From positions 9,176,001-9,240,000 of the forward strand of contig NC_067205.1 in assembly GCF_026262505.1 (NCBI RefSeq): 64,000 nucleotides of DNA, given 5' to 3'. The stretch is from Trichomonas vaginalis G3. Its lineage: Eukaryota > Parabasalia > Trichomonadida > Trichomonadidae. Below are positions 31,121-40,211 of this stretch, piece after piece; the first letter of the stretch is position 1; every line of letters starts with the position of its first letter. The notes beneath the pieces were generated by a model. The model searched no databases, was not told the DNA's origin, and saw nothing but the letters and a program-made list of their open reading frames with translations. Both the position numbers and the translations under genes were made by a program.

Positions 31121-33270
31121 ATGCCCCCATATAGAATGGATAGAAAGTCTGCTAGAATAAAAGCAGAGTTGCAAAGATATGGTTGGAGAGTTTCGAAGAA
31201 TTTTAAATATAGGAAGGGAAGACCCATAAAAGTCTATGACAAATTGCTGGTCTTCGCTACGAAATGGATTTGGAAACAGCACGTGCAAATTATCCAAACA
31301 GACTAGAGAGGTTAGAAGAAGAACGTCTTATGGACATGCCTTTCGATGTTAGTGAACCTCAAGTTGAAGGACACGACGGCTTTGCCAGATTCTACTGGAA
31401 ACATGACGAACAATTGCATCCTTTGAGAAGGAAAAAAGGTAGTGCAGAGGATGGTCATGCTCCCATGGAAAGAACAAGATATGCATATGAGAAGTATCGT
31501 GAAGTTAGAAGTCAAATTACATCTGGTCGAACCTTTACAGTAAACTTTGACGAAGGAAAGAACAAAGAAGGCTTCATGGGTGTACTTGCTGCAATTCAAG
31601 ATGGAAATAAGAAAGGACACAATCTCAGATTGACCATAACAGATTTGGATGGTCACATTTACTATGCACATGGCAATGTCACAACAGCTGCAATGCTTCT
31701 TGACGCTTTCAAGACTACAAAGAGAGAACAAATGGTTGACTCCGACTCAGACATTTTGAATGCAATTGAAGGAATTGCAAGTGTCAAGTTCGAATGGTAC
31801 CAACCTAACCCTCAAGCAGTCAGACAACATGCTGGATACTTCCCCTTCATAAATAAGTCTGACATTGACTTGACAAGGTATGGAATTTACAATTCAATTG
31901 AAACAATTGTCAATGAACCTTGCATTCTTACATGTCTCAGGAACTCTGGTCTTGTTACAGAAGAGAAGATGAAGTATCTTGAGTCATGTGTGAAGACAAG
32001 GTACATTCTCAGAGGTCAATTGGCAAAAATTGCACCGTTGGCAAATGTCAATATCCGAGTCAACATACCTACAGCTAAAGGTTCTTCACATGACGACTAT
32101 GTTGTTGACAACTTACCATGGTTGAAGATTGTAATTGTCCACAACCACTTCATGTTGAACGAAAGTCTTACAAACCCATTGTTCGGAAAAGGCAAGTGCA
32201 ACATTGTCAGAGCTGTAAACATTCTTTTCGAGAAAGGTTTGTTGGAACCAATTCCAGATGACAAGCTGACAGAAACTTTTGTACCAAAAGACGAAACAAA
32301 CTTTTCACTGTTAGCAAGACCAAAAGTTGTTCCAGACAAAGTTCTAGTACAAAAGAAGTACACAATTCCACAAGGAGTTGGATTGTTCGGATACCAACCT
32401 GAACCAGAAGAACTTCCAATGAGGTTGCAAGAACTTCAAGATGCTATAAACAAACTTCCATTGAGACATCCAATTGACGTCAAATTGTATTGGAGAGCAT
32501 CTGAGTTAGGTCAGAAGGTTTTATATGAAACAGGTTGCTTCGACGATGTTTATGAGATAACAGGAGAAGTTTCTCAGAAGATAAGAGACTCACTTGAATT
32601 TCCACAAACTGGACCAATTGGTTGCGACAAGTTCGACTCAGATGAAAAGATATACTATGTCGACCTTAACGCTGCATACATGAGGTTTGTCCAATATATT
32701 CCGACTGGAATTCCAAACGAAGATGGTGAGTTCCCGGGAAGGAACTATACAGTTGGAAAAGTCATACAACAACTGTATGATATTAGGAAAGCTTCAAACC
32801 CCAAACTTGCAATGACACTCAAATTGCTTATGAATTCGACATGGGGATATTCCATTAAGAAACCTCAAGAGATGAAGAGTAAACATTATGAGAAGGTCGA
32901 CAACTTTGTTGAAAGGTTTTCTCCTTTTGTTTTGAAGTACGAATTCACTCAAGGTCAAAGTGGCTTAGTAACCACATTAAAACCTATTGTCGAACATTGG
33001 TCTTACCCTCAGTTCGCAAAGGCAGTCCTTGACAACTACAACAAATTCTTCTCCGAAGTCAAATCGAAAGTTGTGGTTTACTATGAGAACATTGACGCAC
33101 TCATGACGAACGAAGAAGGCTATAACAAACTCATTGAAATGGGTTTAGTCGGTGAAAAGATGGGTCGATTCAAATTGGACAAAATTTTCACCGAAGTTCA
33201 TGTCCTCTCCAAGCGTAAGTATTGGGGCATACTTGAAGACGGCACAGAAATAAAACATTGCATGAAATAA
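31121..33270 (+). pseudogene. Polinton family B DNA polymerase
   Basis: Protein-primed family B polymerases copy Polinton DNA. The long open part (from 31264) has a polymerase palm: motif A region KIYYVDLNAAYMRFVQYIP, motif B KLLMNSTWGYSIKKP, and the motif C neighbourhood KVVVYYENIDALMTNEEG. It ends with KRKYWGILEDG, as in other family members. The N-terminal section is diverged from what I know. The upstream piece starting MPPYRMDRKSARIK follows the promoter-like leader and probably belongs to the same gene. Base composition is richer in G and C than in the structural block. It looks inactive and broken. Confidence 0.75.
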
Positions 33271-33429
33271 AAAATTTTTATATTCCTTCCTAGCTAATTT
33301 CCGTTTAATTTCATGGTCGCCCTCGGAGTCTTTGAATCGGACAGGTCGAGTTACACCATTCTTGGTCTCAAACTCATATATAACCTGTTTGTCTGTATTT
33401 TCGTCGACTATGGCACGAGACACGAACAT
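33145..33429 (-). CDS. Small unknown protein, overlapping the polymerase 3' end (Polinton B)
   Basis: From ATG 33429: MFVSRAIVDENTDKQVIYEF, then TRPVRFKDSEGDHEIKRKLA. The first 55 residues look like a real protein; the part overlapping the polymerase gene may be chance read-on. It starts 30 bases from the divergent gene at 33460. Unknown function. Confidence 0.4.
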   Translation of the reverse strand: MFVSRAIVDENTDKQVIYEFETKNGVTRPVRFKDSEGDHEIKRKLARKEYKNFLFHAMFYFCAVFKYAPILTLGEDMNFGENFVQFESTHLFTD

Positions 33430-33459
33430 TGACCAAACGGACAAAAAGTGTCATTTCGG
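33430..33459. promoter_or_regulatory. 30-base divergent promoter region with AAAAAGTGTCATTT
   Basis: Lies between two ATG codons on opposite strands. AAAAAGTGTCATTT recurs in inverse form near the starts at 36605 (AATGTCACTTTTTT) and 36831 (AATGACACTTTTTC), and also in the leaders at 9253 and 48910. A shared regulator site or promoter core is likely. Confidence 0.45.
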
Positions 33460-33723
33460 ATGGTCACGCAGCCAATCGCATTCGAGCACTTCGAAGAAGC
33501 CTTACGTTCCAAGGGAGAGGGTGTCTGGTGCAAGGCAGAGGTCATGAAACTCTACGAGCAGTACATCCTCAATGCCTGGGAGGACAAATCGTCCTTGGAT
33601 TGGCAATTCTACCAACTCCTCTGGGACGACCTCCTACGCAACTGGGATAACGAAAGAGCCCAATTCAAAGGTCGGGAACTAATTTTGCAAATTACCCTTA
33701 ATTTAACATACTTATCCAAATAA
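33460..33723 (+). CDS. 87-residue unknown protein (Polinton B)
   Basis: MVTQPIAFEHFEEALRSKGE..., helical, rich in Trp in the second half (WEDKSSLDWQFYQLLWDDLL). No family recognised. It sits in the GC-richer block and uses G/C-ending codons more than the structural genes do. Confidence 0.5.
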   Translation: MVTQPIAFEHFEEALRSKGEGVWCKAEVMKLYEQYILNAWEDKSSLDWQFYQLLWDDLLRNWDNERAQFKGRELILQITLNLTYLSK

Positions 33724-33772
33724 ACACCTAAATTTACTTGGGGTTTCCCCCTAAAATAAATTTTTTTTACTC

Positions 33773-34459
33773 TTAGAACCACTCGAGGTTCTCCTTACGG
33801 TTGTTGAGCTTGTCACCGTCAATGTGTCTGACCCTCGTCTTCTTGTCTGGATTTGGAACCCATTGCATACCGACAAGCCTTCCCATGGAAATTGAACCGT
33901 AATTCCGAAGGTTAAGGTTCAAGTGTCCCAAGTTGTTGAGGACTGGGGTAAGAACCTTGCCTGTCTCCTTGTTGCGGATTTGGTATGGGTAGGGTTGGGA
34001 AATTTCGTAAGCGTCATCGACAACAAGGGTTGCCCAAACTTCCTTTTCTTCGTGTTTCTCTTTTTCTTCTTCCTCTTCTTCCTCTTCTTTGATAATACCT
34101 TCGGCAATTCTGTGTTCACGAAGTACGGTGTTGCATGTTCTGTCCTTTCCGAGTACCTTCCAGATGGCGTCTATCTCTTCGAAGAAACGGTAGATGAGTC
34201 GGGCAAGGTTTTGGTTCTCTATGTTGTATTGGCGCAAGGTTTCCGCGAAATCGTTCAGGACTTTCTTATTGGAAGCTTGGTTCGTGAGGACTTCGACTTT
34301 GAGATTGGTTATCTCTTCCATAAGACTACTTTGGAGAGTCTTAATGGTGTTTGACAGATGAGCGTTCAATTGGGCAATTTGAATTTGAACTGGGCGCTTG
34401 TCTGGCAACCTTGAAAGGACATCTGCCATTGAGTTTGGCTTCGGTGCCTGTTCGGACAT
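33773..34459 (-). CDS. Coiled-coil protein with C-terminal HNH endonuclease-like domain (Polinton B)
   Basis: 228 residues. Residues 1-115: a helical, coiled-coil-prone N-terminus (SNTIKTLQSSLMEEITNLKV). About 125-145: a run of glutamates. About 148-228: a segment YEISQPYPYQIRNKETGKVL, then GRLVGMQWVPNPDKKTRVRH and IDGDKLNNRKENLEW. The latter is the NUMOD4/HNH_3 pattern of homing-type endonucleases (histidine in RHIDGD, Asn in NNRKENLEW). The fusion to an acidic coiled coil is unusual. Possible roles: nicking DNA for integration or replication, or an acquired homing gene. The frame is open. Confidence 0.65.
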   Translation of the reverse strand: MSEQAPKPNSMADVLSRLPDKRPVQIQIAQLNAHLSNTIKTLQSSLMEEITNLKVEVLTNQASNKKVLNDFAETLRQYNIENQNLARLIYRFFEEIDAIWKVLGKDRTCNTVLREHRIAEGIIKEEEEEEEEKEKHEEKEVWATLVVDDAYEISQPYPYQIRNKETGKVLTPVLNNLGHLNLNLRNYGSISMGRLVGMQWVPNPDKKTRVRHIDGDKLNNRKENLEWF

Positions 34460-34491
34460 CGAAAAAATGAAGTGGTTTGAGAATGGCGGTT

Positions 34492-35076
34492 TTACTTCAA
34501 AAAGCTTGTTATGACAGTTATGTCATACAACAAGTTTAAAATAATATCTTGTTCTTCTTCTGAACGTTTGTTGTCTCTTCCGATAAAAGTTTGGAACATG
34601 AGAACCAAAAAACGTTTTTTGAGGAACCGAAAGAGTTCAGGCAAACGTTCATATTCCGGATATGTTGGGAGCAGTTCGAAACATCTGAGCTGACTTTCGG
34701 ACAAAATTGGGACAATGTCAACAAATTCATCTTTGGTCGGACTGCTTGAAGGTAAGTCCCTTACATGTAAGTAGCTCTGGTAAAGTCTTCTCATTTCTGC
34801 TAACTTTTGGAGTATAGCTTCGTAGTTTAGAAGTTTTAATTTTAATTGTCTTATTCCACTCTTGACATCTAAACGGTAACTATCCATGAGGTCAAGAGTA
34901 GCTTTGGTAGCTTTAAGTGGAGCTATCTGTTCCTTGACCTCTGCAATTTTGGTTGCAATTGTGATTTGAGCTCCTTTAAGTTCGCCGTCTATGTCGTTCT
35001 CAACGTCTTCAACGATGGCTTGAAACTCTTCATCGGTCCATTGAGATTGGTGTGGGACGAATTTAACTTGCTTCAT
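34492..35076 (-). CDS. 194-residue coiled-coil protein (Polinton B)
   Basis: MKQVKFVPHQSQWTDEEFQA..., long helices with heptad-like spacing (IKLKLLNYEAILQKLAEM-like stretch) and an aromatic/leucine-rich C-terminal third (LPELFRFLKKRFLVLMFQTF). Unknown family; co-directional with the HNH gene 32 bases away, so possibly co-expressed. Confidence 0.5.
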   Translation of the reverse strand: MKQVKFVPHQSQWTDEEFQAIVEDVENDIDGELKGAQITIATKIAEVKEQIAPLKATKATLDLMDSYRLDVKSGIRQLKLKLLNYEAILQKLAEMRRLYQSYLHVRDLPSSSPTKDEFVDIVPILSESQLRCFELLPTYPEYERLPELFRFLKKRFLVLMFQTFIGRDNKRSEEEQDIILNLLYDITVITSFLK

Positions 35077-35118
35077 TCAAAAAATGAAAAAAAATGTTTT
35101 TACTCTAAACGTTAAGGT

Positions 35119-35493
35119 TTACTGAACTGGTTGGATGTCGCCTTCACAGGTTATGTAGAACGGCTGACCCGAGAAGTGAAGGAGAGACTGAATTGCCAAT
35201 TTCATATGGGGTAGGGGGTTCTCCTTGTTTGGTATTTTTATCCAAGGACGTTTGTTTAGGAACTTAACAAGAGCTTCTCTTTTGGCGTCCTTTATGCCAT
35301 CGTAGGCTGTCCCGTCTGGTATTTGAATTGGAATTCCAGTCGAAGTCTCGAGCTGAAGTGTAGACCTTCCAGAAATAGTGGTGAACTTGACCTTGGGCTT
35401 CATTACCCTGCGCAAGTACTGCTTAACAACTTCATTTATCTCTATAAGGTAAATTGCCTCGTCAAATCCTTCTGGCATTCCGAGTCCTTCCAT
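35119..35493 (-). CDS. 124-residue unknown protein upstream of the 22-base repeat array (Polinton B)
   Basis: Start chosen at MEGLGMPEGFDEAIYLIEIN because the frame upstream only translates the repeat array. Basic middle (YLRRVMKPKVKFTTISGRST) and a beta-rich rest with a Phe/Ile end. Small DNA-binding character is possible. The start borders the hairpin array, so the array may be its promoter or operator. Confidence 0.45.
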   Translation of the reverse strand: MEGLGMPEGFDEAIYLIEINEVVKQYLRRVMKPKVKFTTISGRSTLQLETSTGIPIQIPDGTAYDGIKDAKREALVKFLNKRPWIKIPNKENPLPHMKLAIQSLLHFSGQPFYITCEGDIQPVQ

Positions 35494-35784
35494 CCGACAG
35501 GAAAAGATTTTCCCGACAACTGGAAAAAATTTTCCGGACAAAGGGAAAAATTTTTCCTTCCGACAGGAAGAACTCTTCCAGTTGTCCGTCCGTAAACCAT
35601 TCAAATTTTCGAAAATTGAGAACTTTTTGGTCGAACTTCAGAAAAAGTTTTTCCTTCCGACAGAAAAAGTTTTTCCTTCCGACAGAAAAAGTTTTTCCTT
35701 CCGACAGAAAAAGTTTTTCCTTCCGACAGAAAAAGTTTTTCCTTCCGACAGAAAAAGTTTTTCCTTCCGACAGGACACAAACGG
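35494..35784. repeat. Hairpin/iteron array between divergent genes (Polinton B)
   Basis: Six exact 22-base copies (35641-35772) of GAAAAAGTTTTTCCTTCCGA plus CA. Before them (35494-35575) are looser units with the same CGACA spacer and a dyad: GGAAAAGATTTTCC, GGAAAAAATTTTCC, GGGAAAAATTTTTCC, GGAAGAACTCTTCC. Arms differ between units but pair within each. The array separates a minus-strand gene (start 35493) from a plus-strand gene (start 35785). It resembles a replication iteron set or a multi-site operator. Confidence 0.75.
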
Positions 35785-36375
35785 ATGACTGACGTTCCTC
35801 TTCCTGAACGCCTTCCAAAGCCAGAAGAACCGAAAGCTGCAGAACCACAACAGTCTCCTCAGCAACCTCAGTTCCAGCAAGTCCCTCCACCAAATTACTA
35901 CCAATTTCCACCTCAAGGTTACTACCTACCACAAGGCTTCCCGAACTACCCTCCTCCTCAGCCTATGCCTTACTTCCCCAACCCTTGGATGTTCCAGCAA
36001 GCTCCACCCCAGCAATTCCAATCTCAATCCCAATCGAAGAGAGCCCAAGAGTTCGAAGAAGGTCTGAACCGTTTACGCAAAGATTATGCCACAGTCCCGA
36101 TGGAAGACGACAGGCTTTCAGTCTCTTCCCTCAAATCGACCGATTCGACTCGTACCACAGATTCGGTTCGTGACCGTGAAGACTACCTCAAGCAGTCTGA
36201 GAGACTCTTCATCCTATAATCATTTACAATTGGAGCTCTCAAGAACATGCACAATTACGAAGGTCAGACACCAGCTGGAGACCGCAAAACAGACGTACTC
36301 GCAAGAGCCGTCCAGCTCGTCAAAACAAAGACTGAGATAGTCGACTTCATTCTTGCAGCTTGCCCATACAAGTAA
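35785..36375 (+). pseudogene. Pro/Gln/Tyr-rich protein with helical end (Polinton B)
   Basis: Starts MTDVPLPERLPKPEEPKAAE, then a disordered Pro/Gln/Tyr-rich stretch (PPNYYQFPPQGYYLPQGFPN), then charged helices (RAQEFEEGLNRLRKDYATVP) and a Ser/Thr/Asp patch. The end encodes LARAVQLVKTKTEIVDFILA. Function unknown; phase-separating or scaffold behaviour is conceivable from composition. Broken. Confidence 0.45.
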
Positions 36376-36404
36376 AAAAAATAAACAATTACGAGTTAAA
36401 CTTT

Positions 36405-36605
36405 TTATTCTTTCTTTTCTGAGTTGTTTAGAGCTGGTTTCTCTTGTAGGAACCTTTCGTACTCTTCCATGGTCATGTAATTGCGAATTTTGTACGCAAT
36501 TCCAGGTTCGTTGTTTTTGAACCTTACGTATGTAACGCTTCCATCCTCCTCAGGGAAGTAAGCTGCTAACATCTGACCAAGTTTTCTCGGTGACTCGGAG
36601 CTCAT
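36405..36605 (-). CDS. 66-residue unknown protein (Polinton B)
   Basis: From MSSESPRKLGQMLAAYFPEE to a Lys/Glu end; includes VTYVRFKNNEPGIAYKIRNY. A start at 36605 is favoured because the GTGACA-type motif (AAAAAAGTGACATTTTT) sits directly before it. Not recognised. Confidence 0.45.
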   Translation of the reverse strand: MSSESPRKLGQMLAAYFPEEDGSVTYVRFKNNEPGIAYKIRNYMTMEEYERFLQEKPALNNSEKKE

Positions 36606-36642
36606 TAAAAATGTCACTTTTTTAAACGTTAAGTTTTTAGTC

Positions 36643-36831
36643 TTATTTTACCCTTTGTTTGTCAAGGTAGTATTGGAGCGCAATTTCTCCAAATTCTCTG
36701 TGTCGGAGTTCTTCAGCATTTTCCAAGGTGTACCTGGAGAACTCAAAGAAGTTGTCAAGAAGATACTGCCATGCTGCTCTTCTGAGTTCGTCGGTATTTT
36801 GGAAGTGTTGCACCTTCGAGTCTTCTGACAT
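36643..36831 (-). CDS. 62-residue helical protein (Polinton B)
   Basis: MSEDSKVQHFQNTDELRRAA..., helices rich in Tyr, Phe and Arg. The start follows the AAAAAGTGTCATTTTTT motif and faces the divergent membrane-protein gene at 36876. Unknown role. Confidence 0.45.
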   Translation of the reverse strand: MSEDSKVQHFQNTDELRRAAWQYLLDNFFEFSRYTLENAEELRHREFGEIALQYYLDKQRVK

Positions 36832-36875
36832 GAAAAAAATGACACTTTTTCTATTAAACCGTTTTGGCATTTCTC

Positions 36876-37055
36876 ATGAGTGAGTATAGTTCTGCCGAAC
36901 CATTGGAAGAGAAGAAGTACTCTTGCTGGCAAAAGACAAAAATAGTTGCCTTAGTTGTCATTGCAATTGTACTCGTAATTGAATTCATTGTACTTCTCTT
37001 CACGTACATAAAACTCAGCAATGGTATTTGCTTTAAGAAGCTACCATCTTACTAA
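36876..37055 (+). CDS. Single-pass membrane protein, 59 residues (Polinton B)
   Basis: MSEYSSAEPLEEKKYSCWQK is followed by a clear transmembrane helix (IVALVVIAIVLVIEFIVLLF) and a short tail ending KLPSY. The N-terminus is polar and short. A type of small membrane protein common in DNA viruses; function unknown. Confidence 0.55.
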   Translation: MSEYSSAEPLEEKKYSCWQKTKIVALVVIAIVLVIEFIVLLFTYIKLSNGICFKKLPSY

Positions 37056-37421
37056 GACTAAACACTTAGATTTTTCAAGCTTGACTTTTTACAATTTGAA
37101 TTTTGTTGCTGAATTCAGTAAAAATATAATTTAGGGTAGAAGGTTAGATCTAACCTCATTTCTACCCTCATTTCTACCCTCTTGAATTTTCATGAATTTT
37201 ATATATATTAATGTTTTCGTTATGCCACTTTGTGCCGTCAGTCAGTCAGTCAGTCAGTTTAGGAAATTTACACCAAAAAATAATGTTTAGGGTAGAAGGT
37301 TAGATCTAACCTCATTTCTACCCTCATTTCTACCCTCTTGAATTTTCATGAATTTTCCCGAAATAAAAAATAAAGTTAGTTTTATTTTTTTTATTTTTTT
37401 ATTTTGTATAAAAGAACAGAA
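37056..37421. repeat. Palindromic repeats and CAGT microsatellite (Polinton B)
   Basis: Two nearly identical blocks, each with GGGTAGAAGGTTAGATCTAA (palindromes 37142-37155 and 37298-37311) and following half-words CATTTCTACCCT, and the shared TTGAATTTTCATGAATTT. Between them is a run of GTCA units (about 37236-37258). No gene is seen. Confidence 0.75.
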
Positions 37422-38313
37422 ATGTCAACAATCGGCACAACAACAATTCAAACAACAGCACCAAACTCGTTAGTCATGAATCCTACGTCAATGTTGGTAG
37501 AGATGAAAAACTTCATTCCTTCTTCATATACTTTCGAAACAAAAATCCAGAAGATAAAGCAAGAACTGTTAACAAGTAATTTAGACTGTAGTGCGAAAGA
37601 TGAAACAAATGAACAGTATCTTTATGAAATGGAGGACCTCATCGACCATTTGCCTAAACTACCTGAAATTCAGCAACAAAAACTAACCATTCCTGAATTC
37701 GACGAAATTGAAGTCAAAGCAACTGACTCAGTAGAAATAAAGAAGTTCATACGAAAGGTAAATTATGAATTCCTTGGTTTTCATTGCAACCATAAAGTTA
37801 TGGAAAAAGATTGCGACATGGTATATAAGAACATCTCTGACATATATAAATCGGGGAGTTTAAGAACATACGACAACTTTGTTTCATTAGTTGCAGAATG
37901 TGTATGGAGATAAGAGATGAAGATAGAAGAGGTAAAGTATGGAATAAACAGATAAAACCAGCAGCTTTTGAGTTAAAGAAAACCATTGACGCCTTAGTTG
38001 TTCTAGCAGGTAAGGTTTCAGAATATAACGCAAAAATGAACCCGCAATGTTCTAAATGTAAAGCAGCAATGAGGAGATATAACTACTCCGTCAAGAGATA
38101 GAAAGAATGAGAACGACTATGCAGACTTAAAGAAAGAAGCAGAAAAAGCCAGCAGAAGATAAAATGGACATGTTAGAATTTCTGAACAAAAACTATCCAA
38201 CAGCAGAAGATTTCCTTCTATCTGACGTCAAGAAGAAGTATAAAGAAACTTTCGGTATCGTTAAAACATTCGATGTACTAAAAGAAGAAAATAGAAGCTA
38301 CGAAACTGTTTAG
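37422..38313 (+). pseudogene. Unknown protein MSTIGTTTIQ... (Polinton B)
   Basis: Begins MSTIGTTTIQTTAPNSLVMN. Helical with a Glu-rich middle (LPEIQQQKLTIPEFDEIEVK), a cysteine pair region (NPQCSKCKAAMRRYN) that might bind a metal, and an end FLLSDVKKKYKETFGIVKTF. Two partial copies of its end lie at 21110-21524. Not recognised. A few breaks. Confidence 0.45.
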
Positions 38314-38340
38314 AGTCTCACGAATTCATAACGTTTACCA

Positions 38341-38846
38341 TGTGAAACGCTTATAAAATAACTGGGGTAGAAAAGAGGGTAGAAATGAGGTTAGATCTAA
38401 CCTTCTACCCTAAACATTATTTTTGCTGAATTCAGCAACAAAATTCTGAGTAAATAATTTTTAGGGCATGTGTCAAACCGTTGAGTTTTCACAAAATTTA
38501 AAAAATAACGTTTACCATGTAAAACGCTTATAAAATAACTGGGGTAGAAAGGAGGGTAGAAATGAGGTTAGATCTAACCTTCTACCCTAAACATTATTTT
38601 TGCTGAATTCAGCAACAAAATTCTTGATTTCAGGGATTTTTTTGACGAAGTGCAAACCTTCACTTCGTCAAAAAATGGCATATGCTTGCTTCCCTCGGAA
38701 AACCGAGAGAAGAGATTCCGTACGAAAACAGTGAAGAACAGCGAGTAAGTAAAAAACCGCAGTCGCCAAAACTCTATGAAAATCGTGAAAAATAACAGAG
38801 TATTTTGACAACTTCAAACAAGTAGGGTAGATGAACCATTTATTTT
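38341..38846 (-). repeat. Palindromic repeats and KilA-N gene debris (Polinton B)
   Basis: Two inverse copies of the palindrome block (38389-38402 and 38566-38579) with matching flanks (ACGTTTACCATGT-like, CTTATAAAATAACTGGGGTA). From about 38690 to 38840 short plus-strand pieces such as EEQRVSKKPQSPKLYENREK match the KilA-N gene of Polinton A. No intact gene is present. Confidence 0.65.
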
Positions 38847-39722
38847 TCAAGCTTGACTTTTTACAATTTGAACTTTGTTCGCGTAGATATGAATTCTGAA
38901 AGAAGTATGAGGGTCTTGTATGACTTTGTACTTCTCCCATAGTTCATGTCTGTCAAACTTACCTGCCATGGACTCTTTCATAAGTTCCATGAAATCGTCT
39001 TCGGACAATCCGGGGAAAAGTACAATGTCAGTAAGTATTCTCTTTACATCCTTACTTAAACTCTTTGCTGTCTGTACACAAATGACAACTGAGATGTTAA
39101 AGTGTCTGAGCTTCTTAAGAATTCGACACATATCTTGTTCTCTATTCTTTAACAAAGGATGAGAGGCGAAATCATCTAAGATAAGAAGACATCTATGAGG
39201 GTAAGTCTTCCAATCGTAAGATTGCAATTTCTTCGAAATGTATTCTATCTCTTTCTGTTTGTTTCTGAAGTGTTTCTTCTCTAATATTCTCTGCATTTCC
39301 TCATTTGGGTCTTTAAACTTAGAATTTATATACTCATTTATAGCATTATACTTCAAAACTCTTCTTTGGTACTTCTTTATCCAATCTAACAACTCAGAGT
39401 CTTTTATACATACTAACTTAGACTTCTTTATAATATCTTTGAACGAATTGACGGTTTGGTCAAATTGACCAGAAGTCGAACAAATGACAACTAACTCATA
39501 GAATGGGTTCTTCTCATCTAGTTCTTGTTGTTGTGCAGCCATTTTAAGATAAGTGAAAGTCTTACCCGACCCAGGTGGTGCAATTAGACCTGTTATACCA
39601 TTCTGAGCAAATAAGAACTTGTCATGTATAGGTTTTATCTGAGCATTTTCTAACTTCCTCTTGTTCTTGTTTAAAACATTCTCAAATTTCTTGTCAATGT
39701 CAGCAAACTTTTTTTCTAACAT
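38847..39722 (-). CDS. Packaging ATPase, A32/FtsK-HerA type (Polinton B)
   Basis: 291-codon open frame from MLEKKFADIDKKFENVLNKN. Walker A: APPGSGKTFTYLKM at about residue 45. Walker B: RCLLILDDFASHP at about residue 160. A sensor-like VVICVQTAKSLSKDV follows. The start at 39722 is preferred over further upstream in-frame codons because the shared promoter and the opposite gene occupy that DNA. It would translocate genome into capsids; with capsid genes nearby it marks this element as virus-like. Confidence 0.8.
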   Translation of the reverse strand: MLEKKFADIDKKFENVLNKNKRKLENAQIKPIHDKFLFAQNGITGLIAPPGSGKTFTYLKMAAQQQELDEKNPFYELVVICSTSGQFDQTVNSFKDIIKKSKLVCIKDSELLDWIKKYQRRVLKYNAINEYINSKFKDPNEEMQRILEKKHFRNKQKEIEYISKKLQSYDWKTYPHRCLLILDDFASHPLLKNREQDMCRILKKLRHFNISVVICVQTAKSLSKDVKRILTDIVLFPGLSEDDFMELMKESMAGKFDRHELWEKYKVIQDPHTSFRIHIYANKVQIVKSQA

Positions 39723-39758
39723 ATTTTTAGAAAAATTAAAATTTTTATCTTTTAGAAA
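39723..39758. promoter_or_regulatory. Bidirectional promoter (Polinton B)
   Basis: Same 36-base symmetric AT-rich spacer as at 18160-18195, here between the ATPase (minus) and the 150-residue gene (plus). Confidence 0.5.
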
Positions 39759-40211
39759 ATGTCTAGCGATTTCGCTATCTATATTCGAGACAAGCTTTTC
39801 GACAGCAAAACATCTGTCGACCATAAAATCTTACATAGTGTAAACAAGAAAGGGGAATTTGTTCTAAAGTTCTGTTTCTGGGAATATGACAAGAACCATA
39901 AAACATTAAGCAGAGAAGTCTTAAAATTTGTCAATGACAGACTTGTTGACAGAGATGACGCCTCTTGGAGAGATGAAGTCCAACAAAATTTCTTAGAATG
40001 CAAAGAAGACACATGCGCTGTTCTTGAAGATGAAATAGAAAACAGAATAGATGAGCTATTAAAGGACAAAGAACTTTTACATAAATATAGTTGCGCCAAA
40101 TTTGACATAACTCCACCAGAAAAGAAGAAGAAAGAAAAGAAAGAAAAGAAAGTAGAAGAAGAGAAGAAAGAATCTGAACCAGTTCCAGAGAAAAAGAAAT
40201 TTGACATGTAA
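39759..40211 (+). CDS. 150-residue unknown protein with charged tail (Polinton B)
   Basis: Open frame almost identical to 17707-18159, with only a handful of amino acid differences visible (for example KTLSRE for KTLSRA). Conservation of both frames suggests the gene was in use until recently. Function unknown. Confidence 0.6.
   Translation: MSSDFAIYIRDKLFDSKTSVDHKILHSVNKKGEFVLKFCFWEYDKNHKTLSREVLKFVNDRLVDRDDASWRDEVQQNFLECKEDTCAVLEDEIENRIDELLKDKELLHKYSCAKFDITPPEKKKKEKKEKKVEEEKKESEPVPEKKKFDM

Noticed and set aside
33923-34354. 143-codon Phe-rich plus-strand frame
   Set aside because: Antisense of the HNH gene, including its glutamate run read as a phenylalanine run.
35641-35772. CRISPR array
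   Set aside because: 22-base units are directly adjacent with no spacers.
35454-35932. Long frames on both strands across 35494-35784
   Set aside because: They translate the hairpin array (repeated Phe/Lys/Arg words); open only because 22-base units lack stops.
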